Positions 11,330 through 22,098 of a DNA stretch of 64,000 bases are shown here, piece after piece. The position numbers and the translations under genes are program-made. Location of the stretch: assembly GCF_024166365.1 (NCBI RefSeq), contig NC_064819.1:149072793-149136792 (forward strand). Direction: 5' to 3'. Every line of letters begins with the position of its first letter. The stretch's first letter is position 1. This DNA is from Elephas maximus indicus. Its lineage: Eukaryota > Chordata > Mammalia > Proboscidea > Elephantidae. Below the pieces are notes generated by a model that was not told the origin of the DNA, searched no databases, and saw nothing but the letters and a program-made list of their open reading frames with translations.

Positions 11330-11475
11330 ACATATCATTAGCTCACGTTTATTGAGTGTTAATTTTTTTTGACTATATAACATAGCTCTTATAGGGTCAC
11401 TATGAGTCAGAATCGACTCGATGCCAACGGATTTGGTTTGGTATGGTTGGTTCTAAGCATTTTTCATGTACAGTC
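11330..11475 (-). repeat. MIR fragment split by a SINE tail
   Basis: tcacgtttattgagtgtt before and ctaagcatttttcatgtaca after 11388-11453 resemble the two sides of an inverted MIR 3' region. The SINE piece would have inserted between them. Confidence 0.4.
11388..11453 (+). mobile_element. AfroSINE 3' fragment
   Basis: It starts at tcttatagggtcactatgag and ends in ggatttggtttggtatgg. The tail matches closely. The 5' half is missing, as expected for 5' truncation. Confidence 0.8.
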
Positions 11476-12000
11476 TTTTTTAGTTCTAAAGTTGGTCTGT
11501 AATGTGTGAATTTGTCCATACGAGGTGGGTAAATAGGGAATGTAATCCCGAAACACAAAATTGTAGTAGCTCATACACAATTTTTAACCAGGTAACTTTG
11601 ATTTATATCACATAGAAGGACCAAGAAAATGCAGAAAAATATCAACCAGTTGAAAACAGCAACTATGGAGGAAACAAAAAAAAACACACCCCTCATAGTT
11701 TCTCTCTAACCCCACTTGACCCACATGCGTTGCCGTATCAGTATACATAGTACTGTCATCCCTCCCAATTCGTAATTTTCTTGCTGAAAATATTTACTTC
11801 CACATCCCAAGTATAAGTAAGCATCCTAAGTGATGAATCCAGGTAGCAAATGAAAAGGGAAAGACTTAAATCTTGAGAAGCTTAAAATGTAAAACACTTA
11901 GAAAGAAGCAAGAGAATTTGTGGTATCGCAAGAGCAACAAACCTAACGGAATCCACTATGTGCACCATCAGTGGCGATGCAGCAAAGATAACAGAAACCT
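11476..12000. other. Unassigned sequence
   Basis: No gene or recognisable repeat is seen between the MIR fragment and the duplicated block at 12001. Confidence 0.5.
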
Positions 12001-12050
12001 GCAAACAATTCTCACCTTCCTGCATAGTGGGCTCTTAGACCAGTGATTGC
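12001..12050 (+). repeat. 50-bp direct repeat, copy 2
   Basis: Identical to 10931-10980, with a 1070-bp offset. It abuts the start of the MLT1-like LTR. The sequence around the two copies is otherwise unrelated. Confidence 0.95.
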
Positions 12051-12472
12051 AGATTGAATCATGTCCACAAAGAGATATGTTGAAGTCCTAAGCCCTGGTA
12101 CCTGTGAACATGACTTTGTTTGGAAATAAGGCCTTTGAAGAGATCAGTTAACATGAGGTCATATCAGTTAACATTAGTTTGAGTCCTAATCCAATCTGAG
12201 CAGTGTCCTTATAAAGAGAAGAGACAGAGAGACAGGCAGAGGGAAGATGACCATGTGACAACAGACTTATGCTGAGCTGCAAGCCTGGGACTACCAAAAG
12301 CCAGGAGAGACAAGAAATGATCTTCCCCTAGAGATGTCAGAAAAAACATGGCCCTGCCAACACCCTGAATTCTGACCACTAGCCTCCAGAACTGTGAGAC
12401 AATAAATCTCACTGGTTTAAAGCCACCCATTTAGTGGTACTTTGTTACAGCAGCACTAGGAAACTAAGACAC
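12047..12472 (+). mobile_element. MLT1-like solo LTR
   Basis: It runs from agattgaatcatgtcc through ttgaagtcctaagcc, cctaatccaatctgagcagt and gtccttataaagag to ctccagaactgtgagacaat and tggtactttgttacagcagc. This is close to the general mammalian MLT1 plan and looks older than the afrotherian-type copies elsewhere in the window. Confidence 0.75.
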
Positions 12473-15400
12473 CTGGTTAGCAGGAAGAACTTAAACAAAC
12501 CTGAGAAGGTTGCAGGTAATGAGGATGACAATGTAAACAACGATGATGAAGCCCAGTGGTTTCCCGCCAGAGCTGAACTCACCACAGCTGTCATCTTCTG
12601 GAGCTGGGCTGCCAGGCACCTGCATGGATTGAAGACAATGACCCCAGTGCCAAGAAGAGCACCCAGCATTCCACTGAAGACATACATGCAGCTTCTTTAA
12701 GAACGGAGGAAATGGCAAAACCATACATGCTGGATTTTTGTTTTAAGGTAATACAGAAGAAAGAAAACAGAACAAAAAAGCCACAGGACATTTGGTGCCA
12801 TAACATTTTATTCTACAAGTTGTTTCCTTCCTCTCTTCTCTATAACTCAAAAGCCCCCTGCTTTTCACTGTACGATGCCACCAACCGAAACTTGTGTCTC
12901 TTTCAGGTGAAGTGTTCCATGTACACTATTTTTTTTTTTTTAATTTATTAGGGATTTAAGATGTTTAAAATTTGTTATTAGGTTTTTAAAGAGTATTCCT
13001 TTCTAGACTATACAGGTTCTATTTTTCCCATAAGCCCGGTCATTTTTATTTCATGAAACTCTATAATGCCTTGATTTTTAGGAACACATATATTGTAAGA
13101 GAAACAACTGTATTATCTCATTTAATCTCCATTTCACAATCAAGAACACTTGGGGTGGTTTTCAGATGACATCAAAATCCTGCATCTGGAGCAATTTCTC
13201 CCAACTCGTGTTTCCTTTCCTTCTTCTAAAACGTTAGCCACGTTTCCCCACCATTGAAGAGTCTTCTCCTAGGAAGCATGCTGAGAGAAATCACAAACAG
13301 GGAGCAGCTCCCTAGCCCCACTGAAAGGAGGGAACTTGCTCAGCATCCAAATGAAACTGGTTTCTGGAATTTGGGTCAAAAGTTCACCAAAAAGTTCTCA
13401 AGAGAAGTTCTAAAGGCCAAAAGAAAGAAACAGAGGGACTTCCAAGAAATAGATCCTAGTGAGAAAAAATATAACTGGCAATCTGAAATAACACAGGCCA
13501 TTTTCCCAAAGCAACTGATAACTAGTAACTATTGAGTTACTTCCCCCAAGGTCAGCTGCAGAGTAGGAATTAGACCAACTTGGGACTCTTGTCTACGTCT
13601 TTTAAATATTGTGTTTCTCTTCCTTGGTACGTTCATATTTCTGCATCAGACTGCTATATTTCACACCCCCTCTGGCTTCACATCAGAAGAACAAGGTCAG
13701 TATTTGTTTGTAATGGAATCGGGGTGTGATGGTGAATAATACAGATGTATATTTTACTTGGATCAAATGCAATTCACCTTTCTTCTCTGAGTAAATTCAA
13801 ATCTTGAGAGCAGCTACAGTGTATAAACCTGCAAAAGGAGGCCCTCCTCGGGTACTCAAAACATATTTTATCAAACCACAAGATCCTCTCGTTTCAAGCA
13901 AGAAGCACCTACAAAGAAAAAAGACAGTTTCTGTAAGATACTTGTAGGATTTTTTTGTTTTGTTTTTTGAATGATTATTTCTCTTAGGGGGAATTTTAAA
14001 TGTTAACAGAAAAATCAAATTATGACTTCAAATACTTGGTGGAATTGGGGGTGGGGGATTTAGGTGAACGAATTCAAATAAAATTTTCTCTGGTCCTTTA
14101 CACTGAGTTTTTAAGACGGGTTTGGAATAAATGTTTCTGCATTAAAGTAGAATGCTGAGGCCAGGATGAAGAGAATCACTTCTGTTCTGCCTCTGAAACA
14201 GAGACAGGGCAGGATCTATCTTGCAGCATATAACAGATTAACTCTCATTTGGAAACAGGCAGGAACTAAAGACAGAACATAAAATTTTCTACTAGACCTC
14301 TATTTTATTCCATTTGTGGCCACATATGCTTGCCGAATCTTGACCACAGCATCAGAAAGTTGAAAAGACTTTGAGATTCATCAAATCCACACTGAAGCCT
14401 GTGGGAAGACCTCCCACTAAACCTCCCAGACAGATGCGGACTTATCCTGTTTTTAAAGACCTCCACAAAGCCTTACAAAAAGTGTTCTAACGCCAGCTCT
14501 CCTGCCAGCCTTAGACTTGGCTTGTAGAATTTGCATGGGCTCCACCCCCGCTAATCAATCCCACCCCCAGCTTCTTAGAACAGTCCCATTGTCTCAACTC
14601 TAAATATTCCAACATCTCCTGGCAGCAAATGTGTGTCTGTTGCCCAGCTCTGGCCCCCAAGCCAGCAGAGACCTGTCCTAATCACAGTTCGGACCGAGGC
14701 ACAGGTGTGAATTGTGGCTCTGAGGCAGACAGAGCCCCTCCCACACTCCCTCACATAACCATCGGCAGCCCTTGTGCTTCTGAGAAGGTAGAGTGAGGAG
14801 GCAGATCCTTAAACACTCAGGAGTTCTGGAGTGTTTTATGCAAGGAAAAAAGATTCATTATCTTCTATTAGGGAGGCTGCCTGTGACGCCTAATATGAAA
14901 TATTCATCTGTTTTTTAAAATGGTGAACTAATGACCATTTAGCTACTCCAAATCAAACCTCAAGGTTTAGAGGACTAGCTTCTAATGAAAGTCCTACTCT
15001 GCTGGCTTGAAACAGCAGAGAAGTAAACATTTTCTTTTCATTAATATGAAAGAATGCAAGGTGCTAGAAACAGCAACAGGACTGAAAAAACATGTATTAA
15101 AAACGATGTTTCCCTGGAAATGTTTGTGGCCAGAAACCCGAACCAGGAACGAGGGTTACTCAGTAAGGGCTGGAGGGGAATGTCCGCTTTCCACTCCACT
15201 CACATCATTCCCCTCAGAGAGGCCCCTGAAGATGTCTTTGTCTCCATTTCCCCTGGCAGCAGTTTAAGCATACCCCCGTCTTGATCATCCATTGGCCTGA
15301 GAAACACGCGGAGGATTATCAGCAATACCCATTAGGGCAGCTTGGATCACGTTAAAAAGAACAGGGTGGATCACTCCACTCTCCAGCCCTCTGCAGACAA

Positions 15401-17029
15401 GCCACCCTGGAAATGGGTGAAGGGCCATCACCCTACTTGTGAGAGGCAGAGGCCTGTTCAGTCATCTGCCTCCATTTTAGCAACTGAACTAGAGGGGCCT
15501 TGAGCTGTAAGAAGATTCCATTCCAAACAGAACCGGAACAGAAATAATGAGAATGTTTATGCATTGTGAAGAATGAAACCAATGTCATTGAACAACTTGA
15601 ATAGAAATTGTTGAATGGGAACCTAAACTACTGTGCCAACCTTCACTGAAAAGACAATAAAAAATTATTTCTTTAAAACAAAGACCGCATTCCACTCCAT
15701 TGTTGACTCAGTCTACAATGGGATAACCCTGAGAGAAGCCCAAGAGCCAGATGAAAACCAAGTGGCCTGCAGGGTTGAATTCTCCTCAGGTGGGGCAGGT
15801 TTCCAAAAATCCAGGCCTCTCAAATCCAGGACTGTATCCCAGAGAGTTAGGTAATCCAGCTACATCCCTACAGATAAGGCTACCCTTTGCTACCCTTTAA
15901 CTGTCTGCTGTTGTATTCCAAAGATCTCACTCAAGTTAAAATCAGAATTTTACGTTTAGAATAATAATTAGCAAAAACTCCCCATGAATTTATTGTAATT
16001 GTCTTTCAATCTTCCTTACTTGTTTGTACATTCACTGAGAAATTAAGTCCAAGTTCCTACGACACCTAATAGCTCAAATGACCTAAACTGTTGTGTGAAT
16101 TTGGATCAGGTTAAATCAGTGTTCCCAAAGTTCCAGTCATTCTTTCTTTCCCAAGGTGATTTTCCCAGACCATTTTTTATATGAGGACATTTTTACATGT
16201 CAAACAGATTACTTAAACAAGCTAGTTTCCTGTGCCTTTTAAATTATGCCAGAATATAAATTATGCCATCATAAACCCCTCTTTCTTCAGGTTTGTATAG
16301 TATCATAAATATCAGACTTGATCATCTTTGGTTCTTAATACAGATGTCACTGTCTTCAGGGTAGAACCAAACGCTTCTTATGAAGGGCAGCAGCGCCCTC
16401 TGCTGGTATATTTTGTAAACTGAGTTTTCACAAGGTGGAAATCTGGGTATGAAGTTCTTTTATGCAGCAATCCCTAGTTAAGAAAGGAAATGAGGTTTTG
16501 AATCCAAAGTTCTTCATTTCCTCAGCAATGTGCACTGCAGCAAAGAGAGTCTCACATTTCTTCCATTGTTATTTCTAGCATTTAATATGGTCAGCCACAT
16601 TAGAACTGATGATGTCTCAATGGCATTGTTCCCCGTTACAGTGTGAGACAGAACCATGGGGTGGTGGGAAGAGGGGTTCAAGTCTTCCCGCTCTATTTAC
16701 TATTTCCATTCCTAAACAATAGACTGGCATCACTGGTCATCTTTGAGGTGGCTCCTCTGGAACCACAGTACAATGAGGTCAGCCCACTTGAGATGACAGA
16801 TTCCTGATTCTATGCCACTTGGCTTGCTGATCTGAGGACCAACTAAGAGCTTGAGTCTTCATTAAAAAATCCCATGACCATCCAGACATCTTAACACTAT
16901 CCATCCTGATCTGAATGCAGCCATCAAGTTCAGCTTTCCCAGCCAAGTACTACTAAAGGAATCCTTATGGATTCAGAAAACCAAGGAATCTTTTGGGTGA
17001 CTAGGAGGTGTAACATGGTATCAGTGCAT
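12473..17029. other. Long stretch with few recognisable repeats
   Basis: About 4.5 kb with no young SINE, LINE or LTR. A minus-strand reading of 12491-12724 contains a hydrophobic run (LGFIIVVYIVILITCNLL) but is not recognised. Part of 14340-14630 may be an old repeat. A CTCF-like motif lies at 16391-16406. Short open frames (13254-13535, 15007-15284, 15633-15854) have no identifiable domain. The region could hold conserved regulatory DNA, which comparison with other genomes would settle. Confidence 0.5.
16391..16406 (-). promoter_or_regulatory. CTCF-like binding motif
   Basis: Read on the minus strand the site is ccagcagagggcgctg, which fits the core CTCF consensus (CCASYAGRKGGCRSY) at every position. 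It lies outside recognised repeats. Occupancy cannot be inferred from sequence alone. Confidence 0.5.
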
Positions 17030-17405
17030 TTATTTATTTATTTGACAAGATTTCATCGTATTTAACAAATATTTAGTGAATATTTACACAGTCCAGGCCT
17101 CGTGTGGGTGCCAGGGATACAATGGTGAACAAAAAAATGACACTGGCCCTAACGGAGCTTGTTGTCTAAGAAAGAAAATAGACAACACACAAATACTCCT
17201 AGCCAAAAGTGAGTTACTACAAAGGACATGAAAGAAAGGTACACAGTGCCCTGGGGGTTTCTATAGTCTAGGAGAGCAGAGATGGTTTTCCTGAGGAACT
17301 GATATTAGAATGAGATTAAAAGGATGAACAGGAGTTATCCAGGGTGGGGGAAGGTGGGAGGAGGGAAAGAACATTCCAGGCAGAGCAGTGAGTGTGTCAA
17401 AGGCA
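17030..17405 (-). repeat. L2 LINE 3' end
   Basis: The order ttatttatttatttgacaag, ccagggatacaatggtgaac, ctaacggagcttgttgtcta and gaacattccaggcagagcag is that of an inverted L2 3' end. It covers about 370 bp. Confidence 0.7.
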
Positions 17406-17929
17406 ACTAACTGCCAGGCAGACAGCCATGTTGTGGATGTGAATCTGCCATGGGTATCCAGGTCTGTATAGGATCATTTCTATAAAACTCACCGGAAAGA
17501 AATTATAAAAGTAAATAAAATTGTCCCAGCTATTGACCAAAATCCTACAGGCAATTGAGTCATCCACTTCTGTTGAGGGACATGAGAGAACAGTGGTCAA
17601 GTCTTTCACAAACCGGACACTCTTCCAGTTTTACAGCAACCTTCTAGGAGTTGTGGATCCCGCTCAGCTCTTTACTGCTTCTTGGCATACTTTGAGCACG
17701 TTGCACCGTTTCCCAATGCCAGAGTGTCTCCTTATATGGACAACACGACCCGAATCTCCTAACTCCCAGACCCTAGGAATCATTCCTTTCCTTAATAATG
17801 ACTCCACACTAAAAAATCCCTAAAATTTTATTCTAGTCTTCTTTGACAATGCCTCAGAAGGTGATAGGCAATACTATTTTATTTCTTTATTTTTATTATT
17901 TTAACAAACACATTTAGAATTTTCCACAT
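17406..17929. other. Unassigned sequence
   Basis: No supported gene. The plus-strand open frame at 17521-17823 (100 residues) shows no motif or splice context I can recognise. Confidence 0.45.
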
Positions 17930-18080
17930 ACCAGGTGAATTCCAAGTGCTTTACAAATAGTAACCCATTTAATACTAATGATAATGAGACAGGGAAGAGA
18001 TTGAGCTGGCTATGATTAAATAGCCTCTGACTCAGCATTCTTGGAAATTAAACCTAAGTGCAGCCCACCATATAACTTTT
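17930..18080 (-). repeat. MIR SINE
   Basis: ccaagtgctttacaaatagt followed by aacccatttaatactaatga is the inverted MIR 3' region. A diverged continuation runs to about 18080. Confidence 0.55.
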
Positions 18081-18109
18081 ACTGCTGGCAGTCAAGGACT
18101 ACTTGTGAT

Positions 18110-18735
18110 TAATAAACCAGGTGCTTAGACAAGATAAGGCGCCATATTTCCTATCCCTACATGCTTGGCCAGCTATAAATTACTGATAACCCTCCTGAGT
18201 TGTTCTTCAAGTCCCCCACCAGGTGCAGAGCATGCTCAGTAAAAATCAAGGTAACCTATGAATGACCTCCACATGAGATAATCATGAGCAGGGATCCTTT
18301 GCTGGGACTCGAAATGGAATCCAGTGACATCATGCATGTGCAACATCCCAGGATAAGTCCAGTTCGACACCCCAGCAGCCCTCACGACAGACTCCGTCTT
18401 AGTTCCAACAACCTCTGAGAGGAAATCCATCTTGAATTCTAACTGTGCACGCATTTGATTTTCATAGTCCCTCCCCTTCTCCTGGAAATCTCCACCCATC
18501 TAATGAATGAAGAAAACTTTTTATAAACCCTAGGAAATCCTTTGTTCATGAGAGACTGGAGGCTAGCGTAGGTGGAAACCCCTCTCCACCTCTCCCTCGC
18601 GAGCCTTTTTACTTTATTTCTGTCTCTAATAAACCTTTGTTCTTGTGGAACCTCTGAGCCTCTCCTGGACATTCTTGGTCAGTAGAAGGCAAGAACCTAG
18701 GCAGGACTTAGTCCCGAGCTGGGAAGCCTTACCCT
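18110..18735 (+). mobile_element. ERV-like solo LTR with promoter and poly(A) signals
   Basis: A roughly 600-bp unit carries a TATA-like ttataaa at 18520-18526 and AATAAA at 18628-18633, about 105 bp apart, as in a retroviral LTR. The end (cctctcctggacattcttgg...ccctataaca) resembles gammaretrovirus-type (ERV1) LTRs. No gag, pol or env region adjoins it. The family is not recognised and the 5' border is uncertain. Confidence 0.55.
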
Positions 18736-18744
18736 ATAACAAAA

Positions 18745-18860
18745 ATCCTATGAGGTAATTACTAATATTACCTCCATTTTACAAGGGAAGAAACTGTGCT
18801 GACATTGCTCAGCTGGTAAGTGGCAGAGCTACAGTCTGAGCCCTGGCAATCAGTCTCCAG
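18745..18860 (-). repeat. MIR SINE
   Basis: atcctatgaggtaattacta, cctccattttacaaggga and gctggtaagtggcagagcta are the inverted MIR core in order. Confidence 0.75.
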
Positions 18861-19429
18861 AAACCAAGCTGAAACCACTACTCCAGGAAACCTCCTCTTA
18901 ACAAAATTAAAGAGTCACTTAAGCCCTTCTTTATCTAGTTGTAAAGTCTATGTCCCAGATAGGTGGAATCCGGCCAATCTATGACCTAAAAAAAGTACAT
19001 CTTAAATCTTCCCTCTGTCTCCCTCCTTAGGGTTTTTGCATCAGCCTAGCTCCAGCATCTCCAGTCTGACCACGGCACACCCCACCATCCTAAGTGCTCT
19101 CCAGCCTCCAGGTCTGCTCCCCTTTTCAACTATGCTCCACTCTGTGGCAGAGACTCTAGAAACAAAAATGTATGTCTGTGTATAACCTCCCTTATCCCAA
19201 CACTGCCTACAGGTGGAAGTTAACCCCCACACCACGTTCTCCATGTGCAGGTCCCAGTCTTTGCAATCTCACTTCCAAAATCTACACCCCACCCCAGCAC
19301 CCAGCTCAAGCCTCCTCTTCCATAAGCACAGCACATCAGGGATCCACACTCACAACAACATAGCACACAACACACACACAACAGCACAAGCACATCAGGG
19401 ATCCACACTCACATGCTCCACCCTCTTTC
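18861..19429. other. Unassigned sequence with CA-rich repeat
   Basis: No gene is supported. A 25-bp block repeats at 19330-19354 and 19389-19413 around a CA-rich run. The plus-strand open frame at 19213-19752 runs through this and into L2/DNA-transposon sequence, so it is not treated as a gene. Confidence 0.5.
19330..19413 (+). repeat. 59-bp-period direct repeat
   Basis: agcacatcagggatccacac and the five following bases occur at 19330-19354 and again at 19389-19413. An acaacacacacacaac stretch lies between. Confidence 0.85.
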
Positions 19430-19633
19430 TTTCATGCTTTCCACATACTGGCCTTCCGGGAATGTCTTCTCCTTCCACCACTACCCGCTGGACAAGGCTA
19501 CCTCCTCTTTCAAGGCTCAACTCAAGCAACACCCTTTTCTCCAGGTCTCCCCTAACATTCTATATCTCTCCTTCTTCCTCCCAGGTGCTCTTTTTTTCTT
19601 TGTGCCATTTCTATACCCTGTGTGTAAGATGCT

Positions 19634-20020
19634 GGTGCCCAGGACCCAGCAAAGGTAGGGCAAGTAAGACACTTACCTTGGGGGCAGAACTTAAGGGAGT
19701 GCTGAAAAAGTCAGTAATCAAGGTAAACAAAATTTTAATGCAATATTTTTAAAAATGAAAATTAATGCAAAATGTTCATGATAAACAAAATAGCAAAATT
19801 TTAGATAAAACCAGGGTCATATTACTGGTATTCCTTTTTGCCTGGGGCTCCAAATGGTTCAGCACTGATGCCGTTTAAAAAATTAAAATATTTATTTTGA
19901 TTACTGTTTTGGGGTTTTTTGTTTGTTTTTGGTTTTTTTTTTTTGTTTTGCACGCTCCTAATTTTGCACCGGAGGAGAGTGCCTCACTTGCCTCACTCTA
20001 GACCTTGCGCTGTGGGTGCC
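19634..20020. mobile_element. Probable non-autonomous DNA transposon with long inverted ends
   Basis: The arm at 19634-19704 pairs with the reverse complement of 19950-20020. Both contain ggcaagt(g/a)ag(g/a)cac and a gggagtgc/ggagcgtgc end. The element sits inside an L2. The roughly 390-bp length and terminal inverted repeats fit a MITE-like DNA transposon. A family name is not assigned. Confidence 0.55.
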
Positions 20021-20156
20021 AAGCCCTTTCTTTTTACCACCTCAAAAAAGCACACAATCAAAGTAAGAAAGAAAATGCTGGTCACACGAACACAGCTTCA
20101 AGACAGTTCTTCTGTAGCCATATCCACCTCTCCAGTGAGATTGTTGCCCTTACCCA

Positions 20157-20360
20157 TGCCAGTTGCTGTCATGTTGACTCCAGCTCATGGCGACTGCATA
20201 TGTATCAGAGTAGAACTGTGCTCCATAGGGTTTTTAATTAGTGAATTTTCAGATGTAGATTGTCAGGCATTTCTTCCAAGGTGCCTCTGGGTAGACTTAA
20301 ACCTCCAACCTTTCTATTAGCCCCCAGCACATTAGCCATTTGCACCACCCAGGCACTCCC
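20157..20360 (-). mobile_element. AfroSINE, diverged
   Basis: Reading inverted: tail ttgctgtcatgttgactcca, the middle tagaactgtgctccataggg, B box region cttaaacctccaacctttct and head gcaccacccaggcactccct. It interrupts the L2. Confidence 0.8.
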
Positions 20361-20649
20361 TGCTGTCCTTAAGCTCCTCATATTCTTGAGCCACAACTAG
20401 GCACATCCTCTAGTTTGCACATCCTGCTGAACTGTAATCAGTTTCCTTCTGTCTACCTTTCTCAACTGTGAGCTCTTTAAGGGCAGAGACAAACTTTTTC
20501 GTCTTTGTACCCCCACTGCCTTCTATGGTGCTGGGCTCATAGAAGACACTTAATAATTGTTTGTTGAATGAAAAGCCCCTTAGCTTCCTTTCCTACCATT
20601 AATACGTACGTCAAGGTAGTTAAAAAAGGCTTTGCCTTTACCTAGGAAA

Positions 20650-20775
20650 GACTGTAACAATGGGCTCAAGCATAACAATGATTGTGAGGATGGTGCAGGA
20701 CCAGGCAGTGTTTCACTCTGTTCTGACTTGCTGAGTGAGTCAGAACAGACTCAATGGCACTTAACAACAACAACA
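20650..20775 (+). mobile_element. RTE LINE 3' end
   Basis: actgtaacaatgggctcaag, ggaccaggcagtgtttcact and ggcacttaacaacaacaaca match the last 125 bp of the RTE copies at 815-2150 and 37560-39112. It is strongly 5'-truncated. Confidence 0.85.
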
Positions 20776-21604
20776 ATTCGGTTCCAACATCTCATAATTC
20801 ATATAGGTTCATATTAGATGGCCCTAATTTTGGCATGCCTCAGAAAAGGATATTTCAGTGTTACCTGGTCTCCTTGGTCTTCGTCCTGTAGCCCAGGGAC
20901 AGCCCACTCTCGCTTCCTTGGGCAGCCTTTGCCCACTCACCATCCTCTTGGGCTGCCCTGCCACAGAGAAGTGAAGTACCTTGAGGATTGTTGCAGCAGT
21001 GCCTACTTCTGGCTTTCTAAGGCCCTGATTCCACCTCTGTCTCTGCTCGGGCCAGAGTCCTGGTCTACATTCCGGGCTTGGCCTCTTAGCTGTCTCACTC
21101 CTGGCCTCTTAGCTGTCTCACTCCTGGCCTCTAGCAAGAATGCCTGCAGCCTTGTTTGGTTTCCTGGTCTTACTCCCTGTCTTCAGGCCACAGTCCTGAC
21201 ATTGGCTTAAAGTCCAGAACCATAGCCTGTGGCCAGCGTCCCCTGGGCCCCATGTCCTGGCATTGTGATTTATAGGCTTCTCATGTTTAAATTTGGATTG
21301 GCCCTCATCATCTCAATTGAGATCTCACCTCTAATTGGATGCCAGTAGAAAATGAGATTTCCACATTGTTAAGTGCCCAGAATTGTTCATCTTGCCCTAC
21401 ATCTAGAGGTCTTTAAAGCAAAACTAAATATCACAACAGCCAAAATCTCAGGTCCTGAATTTATCATCCAGCATAGAGCCAAACTTCTCCACCCTAATGA
21501 AGTTTGTTTTGTCAATAACTAGGGTTTTACTTGGATCAACTTTGCTATAACTGTTGAAGCACTGAACTTTATAACTAGAAAATTTCTTCCTTTCCTTAAG
21601 GATT
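20776..21604. other. Unassigned sequence
   Basis: No gene or recognised repeat, apart from the tandem duplication at 21080-21132. The open frame at 20818-21210 spans that duplication and has no identifiable domain. Confidence 0.45.
21080..21132 (+). repeat. 23-bp tandem duplication
   Basis: The unit beginning ggcctcttagctgtctcact is repeated perfectly at 21080-21102 and 21103-21125, followed by a partial third unit ggcctct. Confidence 0.9.
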
Positions 21605-22098
21605 GCCATGGATTGAATTATGTCCCCCCAAAAACGTGGGTATCAATTGGGCTGGGCCATGATTCCCAGTATGGTGTGATTTTCCTATATGCTATAAACC
21701 CTGCCTCTATGATGTTAATGAGGGAGGATGGGTGGCAGTTGTGTTAGTGAGGCAGAACTCAACCTACAAAATGGGATTGTGTCTTGAGACAATCTCTTGA
21801 GATATAAAAGAGAGAAGTGAGCAGAGAGACAGGGGGACCTCATACCGCCAAGAAAGCAGCACCAGGAGCAGAGGACGTCCTTTGGACCTGAGGTTCCTGT
21901 GCGGAGGTTCTCCCAGACCAGGAGAAGATGGATGACAAGGATCTTCCTCCAGAGCCAACAGACAGAAAGCCTTCCTCTGGAGCCGGCACCCTGAATTTGG
22001 ACTTGTAACCTACTAGACTGTGAGAGAATAAATTTCTCTTTGTTAAAGCCATCCACTTGTGGTATTTCTGTTACAGCAGCACTAGACAACGAAGACAA
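21605..22098 (+). mobile_element. MaLR-like solo LTR, afrotherian-type
   Basis: Head catggattgaattatgtccc, then gctgggccatgattcccagt, TATA-like gatataaaag near 21801, the tcctttggacctgaggttcc block, AATAAA at about 22028 and the acttgtggtatttctgttac end. It shares long blocks with the copies at 26200, 36108 and 48117. There is no internal region. Confidence 0.8.

Larger units (their letters stand above)
19430..20572 (+). repeat. L2 LINE 3' end, interrupted
   Basis: The upstream part (19430-19627) has caaggctcaactcaagcaac and the downstream part (about 20430-20572) has actgtgagctctttaagggc, ggtgctgggctcatagaaga and ttgtttgttgaatgaa. Together they make a normal L2 3' end. A palindromic element and an AfroSINE lie in between. 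Confidence 0.7.

Noticed and set aside
19213..19752. 179-residue plus-strand open frame
   Set aside because: It crosses a CA-rich repeat, L2 sequence and the arm of a palindromic transposon.
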